DNA of 19,111 bases from an uncultured Ruminiclostridium sp. (GTDB lineage: Bacteria; Bacillota; Clostridia; Oscillospirales; Ruminococcaceae): contig CAJUFF010000040.1 in assembly GCA_910585505.1 (NCBI GenBank), positions 1 through 19,111 of the forward strand. The letters run 5' to 3'. Of this stretch, positions 14,411 through 19,111 are shown piece after piece (the first letter of the stretch is position 1; the number at the start of each line of letters is the position of its first letter). The translations under genes were made by a program, and so were the position numbers. The notes under the pieces were generated by a model. That model did no database searches. It had not been told where the DNA came from and was given only the letters and a program-made list of their open reading frames with translations.

Positions 14411-15369
14411 TTACTTTTTTCCGTATTTACACCAGCATCGAAAAAGACAAAGCCACTGCACATAAGAAATATCGCCCGTCGGCGGTATCGGAGGCAGTTT
14501 TTCAAGCTTCAATGCGACTGAAATCTGCTTGGGAGTCAGCAGTCTGTATAAACCCCTCACTCCGTTTTTTCCATGCTCCAAAAAATTCTTATACTGTCGT
14601 TCCAGAGAAAAAGGAATATCGAATTTTTCCTTTCTTTTCAGTTCCAACATCACCACATCAACTTTAGGTGCGGGATGAAAATCCTGTCTGTTAAAATACC
14701 ATATTATTTTTGAATTAAAAAAAGGCTTTAAAGTCAAGGAAGACAGACTATCCTTGGGCAGTCGGCAGAAGCGTTTTGCCGCGCCTTTTTCCATAATAAG
14801 CCACATCTCGTCAGGTAAATTCTCCGACTGAGTCAATTTACGCACAATTTCCGTCGTTTTCGAAAAAGGAATATTGGCAAAGACCTGAATCCGCAAAACT
14901 CAAACTGTTATAAATGCGAAAAAGCCGCATTGCAGTAAGGAAAATTCGCATATTTTTTGTTTAAAATTTCTTCACCCAAAAGGTGCAAAATTTTTGATAT
15001 CAAAAAACTCAATTTTTCCTATTATAAAAGCTTATAATGTATGTTTTATAATTTGAGTTCTGCGGAATCAGGAAAGACCTTATACGGAATATCCGGCAGG
15101 GCGAATTTCAGAAAATCGCCGCAGTAAAGCCGGACGTTTCCGTTAATCTGCGGTTTTAGCTTAAGATAAAGCTCATAATCTATTTCATAAGATAACACCT
15201 TGCACTTTTCGGAAAGAGCCTTTGTTATATGGCCCTTTCCCGCGCCAATTTCAAGCACCGTGTCATTTTGAGATATGGTGGTTTTGGATATAAGCCTGTT
15301 TATGATTTTTCGGCTTGTCAAAAAATTCTGAGATATTGAATACGGTTTTTTTCCGTTTTTTTCGGACAT
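14411..15369 (-). pseudogene. erm: Erm-type 23S rRNA adenine-N6 methyltransferase, split by an insertion
   Basis: Two open segments (15369-15046 and 14896-14411) are the two halves of one Erm protein. Excising the 189-bp insert plus one copy of the 5-bp duplication joins them in frame into a 254-residue protein, close to ErmB/ErmC length (about 245). In that reconstruction: SQNFL (13-17), SAM-binding EIGAGKGHIT (40-49), acidic YEID (61-64), CGDFL (83-87), catalytic NIPF (101-104, where ErmC' has NIPY) and DFHPAPKVD later. The enzyme would methylate A2058 of 23S rRNA and give macrolide-lincosamide-streptogramin B resistance. As it stands, the product stops after eight foreign residues just before NIPF, so it is almost certainly inactive. 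The start ATG 15369 has AGAGG ten bases upstream. An origin as a broader KsgA/Erm relative is possible, but the attenuator leader favours Erm. Confidence 0.9.
14884..15072. mobile_element. 189-bp MITE-like element inserted in erm
   Basis: Ends are inverted repeats of 23 bp with four mismatches: CCTGAATCCGCAAAACTC... (14884-14906) and the complement of 15050-15072, CCTGATTCCGCAGAACTC.... It is flanked by the direct repeat AAAGA at 14879-14883 and 15073-15077, which gives the uninterrupted gene when one copy is removed. There is no transposase. The interior is AT-rich and full of symmetry: AATGCG/CGCATT (14913-14931), the stem CACC/GGTG with AAAATTT flanks (about 14963-14996), and the 16-bp palindrome TTTTTGATATCAAAAA (14991-15006). 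It is non-autonomous, presumably mobilised by a DDE transposase elsewhere; the IS family cannot be named from this. Confidence 0.88.
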
Positions 15370-15375
15370 AAAAAA

Positions 15376-15516
15376 TACACCTCTTTCGCATAATTTCATA
15401 AGACGCAAAAAGGTATAGCTACACCACACCGAAAACAAAAAATTTTTATCGGTGTAAAATATAACTATACGATTTTAACGAATACGAAATACGCAAATCA
15501 ACATAGGTGTACCTCT
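15376..15516 (-). promoter_or_regulatory. Translational attenuator of erm
   Basis: Between the leader peptide and erm the minus-strand RNA can fold into a large stem: 15465-15470 with 15413-15418 (CTATAC type) and 15449-15455 with 15426-15432 (ACACCGA type). The erm ribosome binding region AGGTGTA (15382-15376) is perfectly complementary to TACACCT (15511-15505) just before the leader ATG and partly to the ACACC of the central stem. Ribosome stalling on the leader would change which partner pairs, the known logic of erm induction. The exact fold is inference. Confidence 0.65.
15475..15504 (-). CDS. Erm leader (arrest) peptide MLICVFRIR
   Basis: Nine codons, ATG 15504 to TAA 15475, with AGAGG (15516-15512) seven bases upstream. 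The product MLICVFRIR ends in Arg-Ile-Arg, fitting the Arg/Lys-X-Arg/Lys motif known to stall macrolide-bound ribosomes in leaders such as that of ErmD. It begins about 30 bp downstream of a consensus promoter and is followed by the attenuator hairpins and erm. In the sequence seen, nothing in the leader is damaged, even though erm is broken. Confidence 0.75.
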   Translation of the reverse strand: MLICVFRIR

Positions 15517-15539
15517 TTTAGTTTTTAATTTACTGCAAT

Positions 15540-15568
15540 AGTATATCATATTTTGGATACGATGTCAA
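15540..15568 (-). promoter_or_regulatory. Sigma-A promoter of the erm leader
   Basis: Minus-strand TTGACA (15568-15563), 17-bp spacer, TATACT (15545-15540), about 36 bp before the leader ATG. It is divergent from the ABC genes at 15746. Confidence 0.85.
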
Positions 15569-15745
15569 GAAAAATTTAAAGGTATTGCCTCACAATTATT
15601 GTTGCCAAATTGGAGCATTGCCGCTTACAGGTTATTAAAGATGAAAAAAACTGCTTGCTTTTTATATTTCTTAAAGACTTCTTAATAACTTTTAGGTTAG
15701 AATAAGAGAAAGAACGTATTCTCATAAAAAAGAAAGGTATTGTTT

Positions 15746-16507
15746 ATGAAAAAAGTTATTCTATCCGCAAAGGGTCTTTGCAAAAGCTTTGCCCATAACG
15801 GCGGCCAGCTCCATATTTTATCCCATATTGATTTGGATCTTTACGAAAGTGATTTTACCGTGGTAATGGGCGCCAGCGGCTCCGGCAAATCCACCCTGCT
15901 CTACGCCTTAAGCGGTATGGACAGAGCGACGGCGGGCAAAGTTTCCTATAACGGAAAAGACCTGGTTTCCGTTAAGGAAAATACTCTCGCACAGCTCCGA
16001 TATACCGATTTCGGATTTATTTTTCAGCAAATGCACTTGGTTGGCAATCTGAGCCTTATGGAAAACGTTTTGGTGAGCGGCTATCTCAACAAAGAACGAA
16101 CTGCCGCCGAAGTAAAAACGCGTGCGGAGGAGCTGTTTTCCAAAATGAACATATCCCACATAAAAACTCACCTCCCCTCTCAGGTTTCGGGAGGAGAACA
16201 GCAGCGATGTGCCGTAGCAAGAGCGGTAATAAACAGCCCGAAGCTGCTGTTCGCGGACGAGCCTACCGGAGCGCTGAATCGGAAAAACACCAACGAAGTG
16301 CTAAACCTTCTCACCGAACTGAACAGGGAGGGACAAAGCGTGCTGATGGTTACTCACGACATAAGAGCGGCTCTGAGAGCAACAAGGCTTTTGTACTTGG
16401 AGGACGGAAAAATAACGGGAGAGCTTGAACTTGCTCCTTATGTAAAAGAGGAAGAAAAAAGCCGCGAAACACAGGTTAATGCTTGGCTCTCCTCTCTGGA
16501 ATGGTAA
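15746..16507 (+). CDS. ABC transporter ATPase, MacB/BceA-type
   Basis: 253 residues from ATG 15746 (AGAAAGG eight bases upstream); a TTG six bases earlier is in frame but poorer. Walker A GASGSGKST (42-50), Q-loop FQQ (93-95), signature VSGGEQQR (147-154), Walker B LLFADEPTGAL (167-177) and switch His204 are all present. VSGGE...DEPTGAL is characteristic of the LolD/MacB/BceA group that works with FtsX-type permeases. It energises the permease encoded 18 bp downstream. Members of this group confer antimicrobial-peptide resistance, export peptides or toxins, or extract lipoproteins; no two-component system flanks this pair, so a Bce-like role is unproven. The 177 bp upstream contain a possible TAGAAT -10 (about 15695) without a good -35. 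Confidence 0.94.
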   Translation: MKKVILSAKGLCKSFAHNGGQLHILSHIDLDLYESDFTVVMGASGSGKSTLLYALSGMDRATAGKVSYNGKDLVSVKENTLAQLRYTDFGFIFQQMHLVGNLSLMENVLVSGYLNKERTAAEVKTRAEELFSKMNISHIKTHLPSQVSGGEQQRCAVARAVINSPKLLFADEPTGALNRKNTNEVLNLLTELNREGQSVLMVTHDIRAALRATRLLYLEDGKITGELELAPYVKEEEKSRETQVNAWLSSLEW

Positions 16508-16525
16508 GGAGGCGGGGATAATACT

Positions 16526-18889
16526 ATGGAATTGCTGATATTGCTTAAGGCAAATATAAAAAAGAAAAAAAGCGCTTTTATTTCCATAGCGCTTCTTATG
16601 ATGATAGTAACCTCCGTATTGACGGCAATATTAAGCGCTGTTGACAATTATAATGGCGGACTGGAAAAAGCCTTTGAAACCGCGAACAGCGGAGATACTG
16701 TTCTGTTTATAGATAAGGAATATCTGACCGATGAGCTTAAGGAAAGCGTGGAAAACAACCGTCTTGTGAAGAGCGTCGCATATTTTGACACCTTGGTTGC
16801 CAGCCGCATAGCCTACGGAGAAAAACATGACGGTAACAGTGAATTTTTACAGAAAATGCGTGACGGTATAAAGCTTTTCAGCTTGGATTTGAACCGTTTT
16901 GAGGACAAGGTGCCCGAACTTAAAGCCGGAGAGGTATACCTGCCTTTGGGTATGAAGGACAAGATATACTGTAACGTCGGGGATACGGTCACCTTTGATT
17001 TTTCAGACAATATCGTCGCGGATTTTAAAATAGCCGGTTTTGTACAGGAACCCTCATTCGGCGCACAAACTATCGGCTGGAAGCAGGCATTTATAAGCGA
17101 CGAGGATTACGATAGATTGAACGAAAAGCTGGAGAAATCCGAAAAAAACATGGGCGAAGTCTCTTCGGCGCTGATAATGGCAATATATAAAGCGGATAGC
17201 TGTGACTTCAGCGCGGGCAAATTTCAAAGAGAGCTTAATCTTGAAACCGGAATAATAGACAATTCCTACGGCGCCCTTACTAAAGATCAAACCATAAGAT
17301 ACAGCACGCTTATGCCCGAAGTGCTGACAAAGCTGTTTACGGTATTTGCGGCGTTTCTGTTCCTGATAGTTCTTATACTTATAAGCCACAGCATAAGTAC
17401 GGATATCCAAACCGATTACGTAACCTTTGGCATACTGAAATCACAGGGTTTTTCAAGAAAAAAGCTGTCACATTTGTTTTTTGCCCAATACCTAATCGCG
17501 GAAGCTTTGGGCGTGTTTTTAGGGACATTTTTATCTATTCCCATTGAAAGCGTTATTACCAACGCCTGCCGCCTGATAACCGGAACTATGCCAAACAGAG
17601 GTATTTCCGCGGGAAAAAGTCTTTTGCTTATCGGCTGTATCCTGCTTATAAGCGCGGTTCTTATCTTTATCAAAACCTTGCCCTTGGGAAAAATCTCTCC
17701 CGTAAAAGCCATCAGCGGAGGAAAAGAGGATATTTATTTTGACAGCAGGATAAAGCTGCCCATAAGCAAAAAGCTGCTATCCCTTACCATTGCCGCAAGA
17801 CAGTTTACCTCCGCAAAGCAAAAATATCTGGGTGCGGTGTTTATTTCCGTTATCCTAATATTTTTTATGCTGACGATAAATCTTATAATGAATCTTATGA
17901 ACTCGAAAAACGCGCTTCTTGCTATGGGAACAGAATTTGCGGATATTGCCGTCTACTGCTCCGATTCGGCCTACGAGGAATATCTGAGTGAAATAAAGAA
18001 TTTTATAAGTGAAAGGGCGGAGATAAAGGAAATTTTTTACAGCGATTACACCTATCTTTCCGTAAACGGAGAAAACCTGATGGCACGCATAGTAAGAAAC
18101 CCCGAAAAAATAACGCCTATTTTAAAAGGCAGGGCTCCCATATACGATAATGAGATCGTCATTACGGAAATGATAGCCGAAACCATTGAAAAAAATGTCG
18201 GCGATAAAGTAAAAATAACCGCCAAGGATCGTGAAGCGGAATATATTATTTCCGGGCTTTACCAGACCACCAATGACAGCGGAATGTGCTTTGCTTTTTC
18301 CGAAAATGCCGTAAACAGACTGTTTGATTATAAGGTATTAAATATGAGCATTATGCTGAGCGAAAAAGATAACGGCAGAGCGGAAGAAATAGTTGAAATG
18401 CTGGAAAAGAAATACGACAGAGATGACAATGTGAGCTTTGGCGCATACAACATAAACAACTATATAGGAGCGGGAATTATAGAAATAATAGATATTATGA
18501 GAGTGCTCATTTATGTTCTGTCCGCATTTTTTGCTCTGATAACGGTAAAAATGGTCTGTACAAGAGCATTATTGCAGGAAAGAACAGATATAGGCATATA
18601 TAAGGCTTTAGGATATACGGTGCGCAGTCTGAGACTGGGCTTCGGATTCAGATTTCTGATAACGGCCGTTTTGGGCACTGTCTTGGGCATAGCCGTAAGC
18701 CTGCTGTTTTCCTCGAAGCTGCTGGGGCTGGGGCTTAGTCTTGTCGGGCTTTCCCACCTGCCAACCGAGATTGATTTTATATCGGTAATTATACCCTCGG
18801 TCATGCTGACGCTTTGCTTTTTCGTATTTGCTTACTGGGCAAGCGGAAAGATAAAGAGGATAAAAATAAGAGAGCTTGTGACGGAATAA
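16526..18889 (+). CDS. FtsX-family ABC permease
   Basis: 787 residues, longer than BceB (about 650). Predicted membrane helices: 18-38, 266-290, 317-340, 365-388, 433-458, 657-681, 708-732 and 750-773, with two large extracellular domains (about 40-265 and 460-655). This is a duplicated FtsX layout: each half has one helix, a large outside domain, then three helices. The cytoplasmic segments FGILKSQGFSRKKL and IGIYKALGYTVRSLRLG (after helices 2 and 6) are the coupling helices that touch the ATPase. The ribosome binding site AAGGAGG overlaps the ATPase stop codon and is 13 bases from ATG 16526. It forms one transcription unit with the ATPase and is ended by the terminator at 18952. Substrate unknown. 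Confidence 0.92.
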   Translation: MELLILLKANIKKKKSAFISIALLMMIVTSVLTAILSAVDNYNGGLEKAFETANSGDTVLFIDKEYLTDELKESVENNRLVKSVAYFDTLVASRIAYGEKHDGNSEFLQKMRDGIKLFSLDLNRFEDKVPELKAGEVYLPLGMKDKIYCNVGDTVTFDFSDNIVADFKIAGFVQEPSFGAQTIGWKQAFISDEDYDRLNEKLEKSEKNMGEVSSALIMAIYKADSCDFSAGKFQRELNLETGIIDNSYGALTKDQTIRYSTLMPEVLTKLFTVFAAFLFLIVLILISHSISTDIQTDYVTFGILKSQGFSRKKLSHLFFAQYLIAEALGVFLGTFLSIPIESVITNACRLITGTMPNRGISAGKSLLLIGCILLISAVLIFIKTLPLGKISPVKAISGGKEDIYFDSRIKLPISKKLLSLTIAARQFTSAKQKYLGAVFISVILIFFMLTINLIMNLMNSKNALLAMGTEFADIAVYCSDSAYEEYLSEIKNFISERAEIKEIFYSDYTYLSVNGENLMARIVRNPEKITPILKGRAPIYDNEIVITEMIAETIEKNVGDKVKITAKDREAEYIISGLYQTTNDSGMCFAFSENAVNRLFDYKVLNMSIMLSEKDNGRAEEIVEMLEKKYDRDDNVSFGAYNINNYIGAGIIEIIDIMRVLIYVLSAFFALITVKMVCTRALLQERTDIGIYKALGYTVRSLRLGFGFRFLITAVLGTVLGIAVSLLFSSKLLGLGLSLVGLSHLPTEIDFISVIIPSVMLTLCFFVFAYWASGKIKRIKIRELVTE

Positions 18890-18951
18890 GAAAATTTGTA
18901 AATCGGAGTTTTGGGCGCACACATCAAATCTCGGATTTATTAAAAATTGCT

Positions 18952-19005
18952 GTAAAAAACTCTTTACGGTTCGGGGTTATCCCCAAAACGTAAAGAGTTT
19001 TTTAC
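18952..19005. terminator. Strong terminator after the ABC permease
   Basis: GTAAAAAACTCTTTACG (18952-18968) and its perfect complement (18989-19005) form a 17-bp stem topped by an inner GGGG-TTAT-CCCC hairpin. The right arm carries TTTTTT on the plus strand and the left arm gives the same on the minus strand, so it can act in both directions. Confidence 0.88.
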
Positions 19006-19013
19006 GTAACGAT

Positions 19014-19111
19014 TATACTAATCTCTGTTTTGACCGTAGACAAAATATAACAAAGTCTACAGTCAAAACAGAGTTACACCCTAAACACTAATATCGGTTT
19101 AAAAAGCCATT
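19014..19111. repeat. Composite two-hairpin repeat element, inverted copy (cut by window end)
   Basis: Begins TATACTAAT (19014-19022). Hairpin B follows with arms 19023-19041 and 19055-19073 (one C-A mismatch), then the spacer ACACCCTAAAC (19076-19086) and the first arm of hairpin A (19087-19105). The window ends inside hairpin A's loop. Reverse-complemented, these 98 bp match 10961-11058 except at 10966 and 11037. It lies just after the permease terminator. Confidence 0.9.

Noticed and set aside
14411..14896. Independent short protein from the 3' half of erm
   Set aside because: The apparent start is a TTG inside the inserted element's terminal repeat with no ribosome binding site; the sequence is clearly the C-terminal part of Erm.
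15641..15685. 14-codon ORF (MKKTACFLYFLKTS) as a leader peptide for the ABC genes
   Set aside because: It has no good ribosome binding site, lies upstream of the only weak promoter candidate, and contains no recognised arrest motif.

Overview
The window looks like a chromosomal segment of a Bacillota bacterium of class Clostridia, probably a gut-type relative of Oscillospiraceae. This is inferred from strong AAGGAG-type ribosome binding sites, textbook sigma-A promoters (TTGACA-17-TATAAT), moderate GC, and the gene set: PadR, a TFIIB-type zinc ribbon protein beside a TPM-domain protein, an HTH-cupin regulator with an ACSM-like acyl-CoA synthetase, and an Erm gene with an attenuator leader. 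Species cannot be fixed from the sequence alone.

Layout. Positions 1-315 hold palindromic repeats and the maf terminator. From 316 to 7730 all genes are on the minus strand: ppa-maf from one strong promoter; a half-size ABC exporter; an HTH-cupin regulator, acyl-CoA synthetase and dprA that look like one operon; and endonuclease III (nth). From 7831 to 10790, also minus, lie a Gfo/Idh/MocA oxidoreductase, a secreted or membrane TPM protein, and a double zinc-ribbon membrane protein, with a promoter whose -35 is covered by a palindrome. A 492-bp intergenic region (10791-11282) carries a 128-bp two-hairpin repeat. On the plus strand follow leuS (own promoter, no room for a T-box leader) and a PadR regulator. 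From 14411 to 15568 (minus) is a 23S rRNA methyltransferase gene of the Erm type with promoter and arrest-peptide attenuator still present, but split by a 189-bp element with inverted ends and a 5-bp target duplication. Divergent from it is a MacB/FtsX-type ABC ATPase-permease pair, closed by a strong terminator and a second, inverted copy of the two-hairpin repeat that runs off the window end.

The two most interesting things are (1) the insertionally inactivated erm with an intact nine-codon leader ending in Arg-Ile-Arg, and (2) a dispersed family of intergenic hairpins that share TATACTAAT/ATTAGTATA ends but have different, internally self-complementary stems. One 98-bp stretch of this family occurs in two inverted copies with only two mismatches. 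Most other genes are ordinary housekeeping genes.
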